Shown piece after piece: positions 1-9,416 of a stretch of 29,741 nt of DNA. Within the stretch, counting starts at the first letter, position 1; the number at the start of each line of letters is the position of its first letter. This DNA comes from Trichomonas tenax. Its lineage: Eukaryota; Parabasalia; Trichomonadida; Trichomonadidae. The position numbers and the translations under genes were made by a program. The notes under the pieces are model-generated. The model was not told where the DNA came from. It saw nothing but the letters and a program-made list of their open reading frames with translations, and did no database searches. The DNA is taken from contig JALKBU010000637.1 in the NCBI GenBank assembly GCA_023091735.1, forward strand, positions 1-29,741, written 5' to 3'.

Positions 1-1
1 A

Positions 2-175
2 ATGAACTACGTTTATGGTCTTCATACTCAGCGTGGAGTTTCAATCTATAAATGTCATTATTGTTTAGACTACAAAGATATTTATAACACTTTTTATAAA
101 GGTGACAATTTGCCCGCGCAAAAAAGTAATAGTTTATTCATGAAAAGTGACTTTAAGGTTCAATGTCACTTTTGA
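2..175 (+). CDS. short reading frame open at left edge, unrecognised
   Basis: A 57-codon frame starts with ATG at base 2 and ends with TGA at 173-175. It may be a complete small ORF or the 3' end of a gene that begins outside the window. It carries a CHYC motif near residue 19, a lysine/tyrosine-rich middle and a final QCHF. No domain is recognised. The last codons lie in a perfect 9-bp hairpin. Codon content is not clearly different from surrounding DNA, so coding status is doubtful. Confidence 0.25.
   Translation: MNYVYGLHTQRGVSIYKCHYCLDYKDIYNTFYKGDNLPAQKSNSLFMKSDFKVQCHF
143..173. repeat. perfect 9-bp inverted repeat (hairpin)
   Basis: AAAAGTGAC at 143-151 is the exact reverse complement of GTCACTTTT at 165-173, with a 13-base loop. 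It overlaps the end of the edge ORF, so it could act as a 3'-end signal. The same 9-mer recurs just upstream of two genes further on (19299 + and 27666 -). Confidence 0.5.
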
Positions 176-231
176 TGATCACTTTTGTCCTAGACTCTAA
201 AATAATTTATTTTTTTATTTCCTAAGTAAAG

Positions 232-432
232 ATGACATTCATACCTTTTAAAGATTATGAGGGTAAATATGAAATATTAAACGTCTATCCTTTCTGTATA
301 AAGAATGTGAAGACCGACAAGCTTGTAAACATATGTGTTAGTAATGGATTCTATCAATCACCCGCTGAAGAAGCGGCAGAAACCGGTCGTCTCACAGATG
401 ACTCAGATATCCAAGTTTTCCCAGGAGACTGA
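232..432 (+). CDS. small protein with NUMOD4-like motif
   Basis: This 66-codon frame has an ATG start. Residues 2-30 read FIPFKDYEGKYEILN followed by a short basic turn, which resembles the NUMOD4 motif (a W/F-x-x-I/F-K-x-Y-E-G-x-Y-E/Q-V/I-S/L-N pattern). NUMOD4 motifs usually precede an HNH endonuclease domain and help bind DNA. No HNH motif follows here in any frame I read, so the gene is probably a truncated fragment or a stand-alone motif. The C-terminal half is acidic and featureless. No initiator motif is visible upstream. The family call rests on about 15 residues. Confidence 0.35.
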   Translation: MTFIPFKDYEGKYEILNVYPFCIKNVKTDKLVNICVSNGFYQSPAEEAAETGRLTDDSDIQVFPGD

Positions 433-2808
433 TTGCCGTTATCTATTGAAATTTATTATTAGTTCATTTATCATGCTATTAATTCAATATCATTTCTCCA
501 TACTTAATGGATACTATTTATATTATTAGTTAGACTGACTCAAATATGCTGAATGAATTTCTCTGATCATAACAAGATATATATTTTTTTTTTCAATTAT
601 TTAAGAGGGACAAAATGAAATCAGAATAATGACTTGGATTTTATAATTATTACATAATGAATGCTGATTGAGCAAATCGTTAAAATAGACATTTTCAATT
701 TTTTTTCATTCATTTTTGAAAAACGTTAGATTAAGGAGTATTACATAGTGAAAATGTTCCACATTATGAAAATATTTAATTTCAAATACATCCAATGAAT
801 TACATTAAAATTTTTACTAAGATCTGATAATTTATATATATATTGCTTTAGTAGTTATAATTAAGCAAATGATTCCTTGTATGATACTAATAACAATGAG
901 AGGATTAAATTTACATGAATAAGCGTAATCATCATTATTTTGTGAAAATCATCAGTAAAATTTCAACGTTTTGTAGGATTTGATTGATGTTCTGTGTATG
1001 AAGGTGCTAGAATTCGCCTGTATTTTGCGATTCTGCACTCAAATATGAGAAATTATTGTTTTTCGTGATTGAATAATTTTGGACCTAAATATTGTTAACG
1101 GTATGATAATATTTTTATTACAGAATTGGATAGTGTATACAATTTATTTGGAGAACTTGAAGTCAAAATGATCATCGTATGAATTTCTGAGATATCATAA
1201 ACCATCAATATTCTGTATTTGAAACTGAATGGAATCAAAATGGTCTTATTTTTTGAAATCGATTTTTGCTATTTTTTTGATTTCATTAATAATATGATAC
1301 TATGTTCGAGAATTCTTCCATGTTTTATGTTATATTTTTTGTTATTTTCATGTTTATCGAGTTATTTGCTTGCATTTGAATACAATCGCGAATTCATTGA
1401 GTTCCTTTTCTGATGATGTAGTATTGGTCAGCAGCACCTCCAATATAGCTTAATTTTCATTCAATCACACTTCGTTGGCAATTCATTTCTTCAACTTTTC
1501 AAAACAAATGTTTTAAATGTAAACAGTGCGTTAATTCCTATATAAGGTCATGTACACATTCCATGTTATCATTCCCGATGTCTCCAAAACATTTCTCTTG
1601 CAAATCAACTTTTGAAGCCAAATAAAACACGTGGCAACGGATCAAATTATACATCACTGTGAGCTTTATATATATCAGCCAACAAATATGTAAAATATCA
1701 AAAATTGATCTCTATAAAATCAAATCAACATTTTTATCATCAAAAATATAATAGAAAATCTAAAATAAGCATTTTTATTAGATATGTTTTTCATTTTTTT
1801 TTAAAAAAACGTATATTTTCAATTTGATATTCACTTTAGATGCACGTGATATTGTTGTGTTCAGATTTTCAACCTTTGACGATTTTTTCTAAGCATTTCA
1901 AATTTCTGCCTTTTCTCACTCTAAAGCTTATAGAAAAACAAGTATTGGTAATCAAAAAACAAAGTTTGTTCGAATGTTACAGTATAATATCGGAATTTAT
2001 TTTTGTGATTTTATTTTTTGAGAAATATATCTTACCGTCACTTTTCGGCCATGAGAGGTCAATTTGATTTTTCGATGAAACTTAAAATGTGAAATGCTTA
2101 AATGGTATGCTATCGATATATCAACGTTTGAAGCGATTCGAAATTTTCGAGGTCTGTTCAAATTTTGTCTCAAAACTTAACCTGCAACATCATAATATGG
2201 TGAGTATTATATTTAATCGTATTTCATGTTTCACTGTTCAGTTTTTTAATGATTTTGATGATATTTGATCGATTACCAATAATGATTTCTTATCATTGGC
2301 CATTGCAATGACAAGTTTGTTGGCTATCGGTTCATTAACTTCATTTCATTGTTAAAAGATCACTTTAGTTTTCATGAAAATTAATTAATTTCACTATTCT
2401 TCAATGATGTTTTAAATTCATCTTTTTCAGACCTTAAACTATCGATATGTCATACATTTTTGGATCATATTGCAATGATCTTTTTAAATAATTTCATTTC
2501 GAGTTTCTATTAATCATCAATCGTTAAATCAACAAAGAGACTTATTGCATCTTCATTTACAGCACAAAAATTTAATTTGAAAATTCAATATTTTAATAAT
2601 TTTCAATATGCTTTGGTTGGCAAGTAGCCAAAAAATAGGCAAATTATATCCTTTAGTCTCATAGTTCAATATGCAAATTACAAAATTAAGGAATCAAAGT
2701 AATTTTATATTTCGTTATATTTGTTTTGGCAAATGTCTAAACTAGAGTTAACATTATTAATGGTAAAATTATTTTCAAAAAATTCTAAATATCAAGAATT
2801 TCAACGGA
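433..2808. other. gene-poor AT-rich region
   Basis: About 2.4 kb with frequent stops in all frames. The longest open stretches (around 1219-1413 and 1840-2067) are low-complexity and phenylalanine-rich, as expected for AT-rich non-coding DNA. No RNA gene, repeat array or recognisable pseudogene was seen. Confidence 0.5.
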
Positions 2809-3369
2809 TTACGAGAATCTCAAAGTGTAAGTTTCATGAGGATTCTCATTGAAGTCATTGCGAAAAGGATCCAATTGGCAAAGAAATAAATCTTCTTCTG
2901 TATAAATTAATTCTTCTTCTTTTTTCTTGTAAAGGTCCTTTAAAATGAAGTGCGTTATCTGCTTTTTGCTGCTGCTTTGTATCTTGTTCTTTGCGTTTTC
3001 AATTTTATTTTTTCTTCGTATTAGCATCTGCCATCTGTTTTTAAGCATTGCGTCTGTTCTATTGTTGAAGTATTCCCTCATTATGACCCATTTAGAGCCT
3101 ATTTCTTTTTGCTTTTTTATTAGTAATTCATCTTCTTCAGGAGTGAAAGGGGACGAGTTAATATCAGGGGAAAGGTAGCTTTCCCACCTGTCTTTGCACT
3201 GTCTTGCGTTTCTATTGCCAAATTTCGCTGCAACTAATTTCCATGATTTCGTTCCCAATTCTCCAACAACTTTCCTTAATTTTTCGTCATCCTTGTCCGT
3301 AAACCTCTTCTTTGGAAGAGAACGCGGCGAAATTTTCTTCATTTCTTTCCATTCACCTTCAGGATGCAT
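2809..3369 (-). CDS. Myb-like DNA-binding protein with two repeats
   Basis: This is a 186-residue protein from the first in-frame ATG (3369-3367); the frame also extends six codons upstream to a TTG. Two Myb/SANT repeats are visible. The first spans about residues 22-69 (F23, W43, W62) and the second about 74-120 (F75, W94, W113). In each, the first tryptophan is replaced by Phe. NRNARQCKDRW and NNRTDAMLKNRW are typical recognition helices. A basic tail follows, then an acidic C-terminus. Small two-repeat Myb proteins of this size are abundant in trichomonads, where several bind promoters. It is therefore most likely a nuclear transcription regulator, target unknown. The gene stands alone and is intact; no clear initiator was seen upstream. 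Confidence 0.88.
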   Translation of the reverse strand: MHPEGEWKEMKKISPRSLPKKRFTDKDDEKLRKVVGELGTKSWKLVAAKFGNRNARQCKDRWESYLSPDINSSPFTPEEDELLIKKQKEIGSKWVIMREYFNNRTDAMLKNRWQMLIRRKNKIENAKNKIQSSSKKQITHFILKDLYKKKEEELIYTEEDLFLCQLDPFRNDFNENPHETYTLRFS

Positions 3370-4119
3370 TTTTTTTTGTGTTGTCAAAAATAAAAAAAAG
3401 TCGTATCTTTTTTATAATAGGAATCGACATGAAATCATAAATCTACTCACTGCGTAAATCGTTTTTGCAAAATTTGAAGCTTTTTGAGTTGATATCTTGA
3501 AATAAAACAAAATTCGAATAAACAACGACTTCTACTCAATACAGATATATTATAAACATGTTATGATGCAGTTTTCATGCTTTAAAAATATTACAACATG
3601 TTTAATTGTTCAAAAAGTGAATGTCCGGACATTCAGTAAGAGAGTTGGATAAAAGTGCGCTATATATCTAAATGTGACTACAAGAAAACTGTTACAACTT
3701 GAGAATCGAATTGAATCTCGAGATATAATATAGTATCTCGTCATTTTTCATACTGGTAATGATAATATGTACTGCTGTGAGCTTATTGAACATAAATTAT
3801 TTACATCTGGCCGTTTTTGATATTTTCCAATATTTTGAAAGTTAAATTAGTGAGAATGTAAACATATATCAGACATTTGCATTCATTCTTATTTGCAGAC
3901 AACTGACTTTTAGTAAGACAGCAAGACGCAATCAGTCAAAAAGCATGCATTTATCTTTTTTGACAATTTGTTTGTAAATATATTACATGTCAGATTTTCC
4001 CTATTCATCAAGACTCCTCAAAAAGACATTCTAGTTTAGACGTTGTGAAGCGAAATGCCTTTTGGGTGGTTCTTTTTCAGATTCCTCAATAAATAATCGA
4101 TTTTGACTGAGCTTGAACA
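3370..4119. other. intergenic, possible decayed 5' part of the Pmp-like gene
   Basis: No open gene. At 3945-3974 an ATG begins a short hydrophobic peptide (MHLSFLTICL) that ends in a stop. It could be the remnant of a signal peptide belonging to the broken beta-helix gene starting at 4120, but the DNA in between has stops in all frames. Confidence 0.3.
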
Positions 4120-4626
4120 ATGAAAAACATGTCAAGCACTGGCTATGGAGGTGCAATATATTTTTTGTGATCATTTAGATCTTCTGTTTCATCAAGAGGT
4201 GTTTATGGAATAGGATACAGTGTCTGTGAATTTTAGAATGGAAATTTCCAATTTAGGCAGAATAATATTTCTGAATGTAAATCTAAATATAATTCAGCAT
4301 TTGAGATCATTTCTTCTGAATCATTAACATTTCAAAATAATAAATTTGACTGTAAATCTGATGTAAAAATGCATCACTGTGATGTTTTATCATTAAACGC
4401 ATCACATACAATATATATTGCTGATAATTCTGTTACAGTTATTCATTGTTATTTCGAAAGAAGCAATACTGAAACTTGTGTTTATAATTTTGGTCATTTT
4501 TACACAGAATGGCAACAACATCATTTGATCATGAATTTTGTCTTGAAATATTATGCAACGGATGTGGCAATGAACCTGAGGCATTTTTCTAAAGATTATT
4601 TTTGGTTTTGTGAAAACGAATTTTGA
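4120..4626 (+). pseudogene. Pmp-like beta-helix surface protein, broken copy A
   Basis: One frame (starting ATG 4120) runs to 4626 but contains two in-frame stops: TGA at 4168-4170 and TAG at 4234-4236. Translated through, it has GYGGAIYF at the start and FxxN motifs (FRQNN, FQNN). GGAI and FxxN are the hallmark repeats of chlamydial Pmp-type beta-helix proteins, a family that is expanded in trichomonads as surface proteins. The segment MHHCDVLSLNAS and its surroundings match the minus-strand relic at 15923-16588 at DNA and protein level. Copy A lacks a stretch present in that copy. No signal peptide or membrane anchor remains. Confidence 0.75.
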
Positions 4627-4724
4627 TACTTTTGAGATAGAACAAAAAAATATAAAAATAATGATCCATATGATATTATAATACTTTTTTTTTAAATAAA
4701 AATTTTTACTTGCTATAGTTTTTA

Positions 4725-6238
4725 ATGTTTCTTTATTCGTTTTCCTTCTTTTCCATAAACAATGCCTGGAGTGATTTATATGGCGTTTTAAGTGTCCAGG
4801 CTGTGGGAGGAACGAACGAAAGAAAAGAATATATATATAGCAGAGGATCTGAAATATACATACAGAACGCGAAATTTAGGAATTTTGAGCGCCATGCAAT
4901 AATATTCAGCAGCAAAACTCACCAAAGTACAAAAATATTGTTGGAAGATTCTTCATTTTTCGACGTTCACAGTGAACAGTTAGGAGCAATTGTAGTGTAT
5001 AATGCTGGATACATAACTCAATCCAAAATTTGCTCAAAAGGTCTGACATCTGCAACAGGCGGGTCTCATTGCAATATTAAAATTATTAACGCGACAATGA
5101 ATGGAACAAACACAATACTCCAAGGAGTATCTATCAGCGATTACACGACTTCCAAATCAGAAACAGTTCAAATCGAATCTCCAAATTTCAAGTTTAACGA
5201 TGTAAACATCAGCGGCTTTACGACATCAGATAACTGTGGCTACTCGGTACTAGGAAAAGCTGATTCAGAGATCTCTTACTGTAAAATTACGAGAAATTCA
5301 GCTTCGGGCTCATTAGGAGCAGTTTCAACCTATATTCTTAATGCTGATCTCAATATAGTAACGTAATACAGCAATTAATTGCCTAATAATAAAATTAGTT
5401 CCAACAAATCTTCAATTCACAGATTGTACGTTCCATGGAGAACACCAATATTTGGCATACTTCAGGTTCAACTCAAGAAAACGCGTGGTTTACTTTACAA
5501 ATTGCAAAGTTAATCCTGAAGACGTCACAACTTATCCAGGAGTTCAACTAACGGCCAACAAAGATAATGTTAACGTTTTGGAGTCTGTTGCAAAACCAGA
5601 AATAAGTATTCCACCAAACTGCATTTCACAGGAAAACAATAATAATCGAGGAAATCAGCCCGATCAAGGCTCAGACAGCAGTGGCAGTGATCAAAATAAC
5701 AATGATAATAATCAAAGTGAAAATATAAATAATGAAGACAAGCACGGCGGAAATGAAAATACACAGGATCAGGATCAAAACAATGATCAAATTCTGAATT
5801 AAATAGTTCAGGAATTAGCAGTGTGAGTGAATCTCAAACTCAAGAAAGTCAAACACCAGAACGAAGCCCATTTCCAACGTGGGATGGAACCTACGATGAT
5901 CCGCCGAATATAATCATGAGGGGCCAGATATTCCACAGATACAAGAAGTGCAGCCCCCAATTCAGACAGAATACATTAGAACTGAAGTCTAAAAGATAAT
6001 AAAAGTTATACAAATCACAACAGGTATCATTATTGTCATAGCTATGATCGTTCTCACTATCATCAATCTAATTAGATCATACACTAAAGTCAAGTTTATT
6101 GTGTCTGGAAGAGCCAGCGGATTCTCTTCCACAACGTTTGATGTATTTTCAACATCTGTTGAATACTATACATTGTCAAACACCTCTTCATCATCTTCTT
6201 TCATAGATCCTAATGATAATCCTTTCCTTACTGAATAA
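4725..6238 (+). pseudogene. Pmp-like surface protein with TM segment and tail, frameshifted
   Basis: The gene starts with a signal-peptide-like MFLYSFSFFSINNA at 4725. A beta-helix-like region follows (short strands, LGAI, Cys-rich turns). The coding frame then shifts near 5360, at about 5800 and at about 5905, and there is an in-frame TAA near 5991, so the protein is broken. Across the frames the layout is still readable: beta-helix ectodomain, an Asn/Asp/Gln/Ser-rich linker (about 5630-5870), a proline-rich stretch, one hydrophobic membrane segment (about 6020-6075), and a cytoplasmic tail of about 50 residues that is Ser/Thr-rich and ends DPNDNPFLTE. The gene ends TAAA. It is a decayed type I surface protein, and the tail NPF resembles an EH-domain endocytosis signal. 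Confidence 0.7.
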
Positions 6239-6316
6239 AATCTTTTGTTTGTATATTCACAATTCACAAATACTTTTATCATCAGCATTTGTGTTTGCAA
6301 TCTCTATAATAGCGAA

Positions 6317-6412
6317 AATTTATCAAATCACACTGTGTTGCTGCTCTGCAATAACAAGAATTTATCAAATCAAACAAAGGTGAAGCTCAGTGATAACAAG
6401 AATTTATCAAAT
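6317..6412 (+). repeat. 42-bp tandem repeat, three copies
   Basis: The core AATTTATCAAAT occurs at 6317-6328, 6359-6370 and 6401-6412, exactly 42 bp apart. The second and third copies also share ATAACAAG upstream. Because 42 is a multiple of three, the repeat stays open in one frame (6245-6439, no ATG) as a 14-residue unit around N-L-S-N. It lies directly downstream of the broken surface gene and may be a remnant of its family or a minisatellite. Confidence 0.7.
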
Positions 6413-6697
6413 AACAATTTGTTAAATTTGACAATCTAACATTCAAAAATCACCGGAACATATTTTTGGAATCTATGAATATTTATGAATGTTTTTATAA
6501 GACAATTGGTTTTAAAAAATTTTGACAAGTTCAGTTTATAAAAATACTAAATTTTAACAATTTCATCATATTTCTTATCTGTTGAACAAGTAAGTGATAA
6601 TTATCACGTTTCGGTTGATTTTCACAAAATCATCTAGAACGATTATTTCTCAGTCAATTTCCATCGTTTTTATGAAATATTGATTTTAAAAATTTTG

Positions 6698-7479
6698 ATG
6701 ACGAAAGACAGACTTATCGCGCTTAGAAAGAAACTAAGGATGAGCGAAACTCCAGAAATAACACCAGCTGCACCAAATTATAACAATGATACTCGTTTTG
6801 GTCCAATTTACAACAAATTCAACTCATTTAAACGCAAAATTCAAGCTGTTGGCAAAAAATCGCTGAAATACAAGATTTGGTTGAAAAAGAACACACTTTA
6901 ACATCAAATGCTGAAGTTTACAAATCAAAACGACTCGTAACGAAACATCTCGGTTTAGTTAGCATTATGATTGATGAGATCAATAACGACATCAACAACT
7001 GGAAGACAAAGGTCTCGAATATCAATTCAAAGATGGATAAAACCGTTGACGAAATCGTCGAAATGACTCATTATCAAGCAACGCTCATAGACATATGTGG
7101 ATGTCTCGAAAATTACATCGAAGCGAAGAGATTCATTGATGAAAGGACAAAGAGTGATGTTAAAAGATTTTTCAAGATTGCAAACACAAATGTTGATGAT
7201 GAGAGAATTGACTATTTGATAGCAAACCCACAGTTGCTCGAAAAGAATATTTTCGCTCTCAAGTCCTCTAAATGTGTTAACGACGAAATAACAAAATTAG
7301 AATTAGCATCTGTCGAAATATTGAATGGAATGCAGTCAATTCACAGTATGATTGTATTCCTTGAGCTCATTCTCCAACAACAGTTAAAGACAATTCGAAA
7401 TATCGAAAGATCAGTTCTTAACTCGAGAGCAGACATGGAAGCTGGCGCAAAGACATTGAAAAAGTCACGTCAATACTAA
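6698..7479 (+). pseudogene. syntaxin-type Qa-SNARE, one-base frameshift, no membrane anchor
   Basis: The start MTKDRLIALRKKL (ATG 6698) is typical of syntaxin N-termini. The frame changes at the A-run 6854-6859: with one more A, the first frame would pass smoothly into the second, which ends at 7479. The second part contains Habc-like helices, then a SNARE motif whose region IHSMIVFLELILQQQLKTI aligns with the syntaxin-1 central region. The third Gln of QQQ falls at the zero-layer position, and IERSV follows. Syntaxins mediate membrane fusion as Qa-SNAREs. The protein stops about five residues after the SNARE helix (KKSRQY), and no hydrophobic anchor is found in any downstream frame. It is either a decaying gene or an anchorless SNARE plus an assembly error. 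Confidence 0.8.
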
Positions 7480-8440
7480 TGCTGGCATTTAAAATGTTTG
7501 CAAGCCCGTATTGAAAAAATTACTAAATATAGCTTCTGTGCCCATATGTTGTAATTAAATAAAGTTTATTGGTTATAAAATAAAGATAATTAAGATAATT
7601 TTTGAAATTAAAGGGATGGAAACTTCGAAGAGCCTTAGCAATTTGCTTCAAACTCATAGCATATACTATATTATTGGAATATAGGTCCTAGAGACGCTAT
7701 AGCTTGAAGCACTAAGGATATAAACAGTTGTGGGCCGAGATCAAAGCTAGGGAAATTCTTGAGATATAAAAATCGGATTTTTAATACATATATTTGATTG
7801 AAGTAATATAGCTGATATGACAATGTATGAGGTTTTGCACTAGAATCGAGGCGTTTCAATCACTTTGAAATTAAAATAGAGATTTACAAATAAAGGATGA
7901 GTTCTAATTTCTGCACCACTATTCTAAAAAATAATTTGGCAAGTGTCCTATCTTATGTAATATGTAGTAGTCATCTATGTATTTTAGAAAAAAAAAACTT
8001 TTGCTGCATCAGCATTTGTCTGTTAATTTAAGGTTAGTAGTTTTCATACCTTTTTGAAATTTTGATATCGTGATTAGCAAACTAAATCTAGAAAGAATTT
8101 TATTTGTATTCAACAATGTCACAATTATTTAATCGTAATTTGTTAAAATAATGATTCTTATTTTAAAATTCAATTTACCATATAATTTATCAATGTTGAT
8201 AAATGAAATGATGAAGGAGGTTCACGTTTATAATGTCATGATTCAATTTGAAAGAAATATACCATGTCGCATAAGATGATGAAATATGACTGATTCAATA
8301 TAATAATGATGATGTTAAAAAATGAATGTTTGATTTCATTTCAAATTGATAAAATGTGAATGATGAATAAAGTATCATAATGATGATCAAAAATGAATGA
8401 TTGATACTAAAAATTGATATCAATTTCATTCTCATTTCCT
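7480..8440. other. intergenic with a degenerate repeat
   Basis: An AATAAA-like signal lies about 80 bases after the SNARE stop. No gene is recognised. A degenerate direct repeat (TAATGATGAT... then AATGAATG) occurs at 8304-8334 and 8378-8404, 74 bp apart. The rest is simple AT-rich DNA. Confidence 0.4.
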
Positions 8441-9010
8441 ATGGGATATAATGGCTTTGAAATCCCATAATAATCGTTTTTGTGTCAAAAGCCAATTAAA
8501 AATGTTTCTGTTGTGACAAGTAATTGCAGCATCTAAATCTTGAGATAATTGCTTCATAGGTCTCCACATTTCCCAATTCTCGATGATATATTAATTTCAA
8601 CTTATCTAACAGAAATTTCAAGATTGGATAATAACATCATAAATATATATCCATATAACATAGCACTATCTATCTATGAAAACAGAATTGTTCTAAGTTT
8701 ATCATATCGCGGACACCATATAATTCTTGGTCGTCATTATTAATAATGTTTTTGTTACCTCCTTCAACTGCACGAGCAATTGTGCAACCATCAGTTTAAG
8801 ATATTCAAAGCATTTTTCTGAGCCATATTTACACGCAGCATCAATTAATGATAATACATTATTGCCTTTTTGATTAAAGGATTCTTTCATTGCCTCTGAT
8901 AGGAATTCCTCAAATTTCCTCCAAGCAATTGTGTTGATTAAAGATGAGAAGAGAAAGAACATTAAGATGTTTCATTTGCTGTTCAATTAGTTCTTGTTGT
9001 TGATAGCATG
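8440..9010 (-). pseudogene. DUF3447/ankyrin-family protein, broken
   Basis: Reading the minus strand from about 9010, frames with shifts and stops give KGNNVLSLIDAACKYGSEKC followed by FEYL. After a frameshift near 8790 comes GCTIARAVEGGNKNIINN, and further on DLDAAITCHNRNIFNWLL. These match the layout of the DUF3447 domain found in large trichomonad ankyrin families (Cys-Phe-x-Tyr/Phe-Leu, then A-x-x-G-G-N-x-x-I-I, then a helix with N-x-F-x-W-L). Ankyrin repeats that would normally follow are not seen. At least two frameshifts and a stop make it a relic. The role of this family is not established. Confidence 0.65.
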
Positions 9011-9391
9011 ATTTACGCTACATCTCGAGAATACTAAATATTATCTTCAAATAGGATTTTTAGATCCAAGCAGTCACAAAAAATTAATTCTCAAAATACA
9101 TAGTTTTGCCATAATTTGTAATTTTGCTGATTAATTTGAGATGGAATTATTTCACTGATAACAGATTGGATGAATGATTGTTTTCAACTTTAGATTCATC
9201 TTTAACAGGTCTTTCAATTATAACAAGCAATTACGTCTAAATAATCAATTAACTGATCGTTTTGATTAATTTTTTCAAAAGAAAATGTTGCTGATTTTAA
9301 AAAGATAAAATCTAAAAATTTCAAGATAAATAGGTTGAAAACATAGTGTAAATGCCAAATCTACAATAAAACAAATAAATATAGTATTATG
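9011..9391. other. intergenic
   Basis: AT-rich DNA between the DUF3447 relic (-) and the large gene (+). It should hold the promoter of the latter; only the initiator-like site at 9392-9396 is recognisable. Confidence 0.4.
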
Positions 9392-9396
9392 TCACA
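9392..9396 (+). promoter_or_regulatory. initiator-like element (TCACA)
   Basis: TCACA fits the trichomonad initiator TCA(+1)Y(T/A). The predicted +1 A at 9394 gives a 23-nt 5' UTR before ATG 9417, within the short-leader range known for these organisms. Confidence 0.5.
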
Positions 9397-9416
9397 TTCG
9401 AAAATTTTATAAAAAA

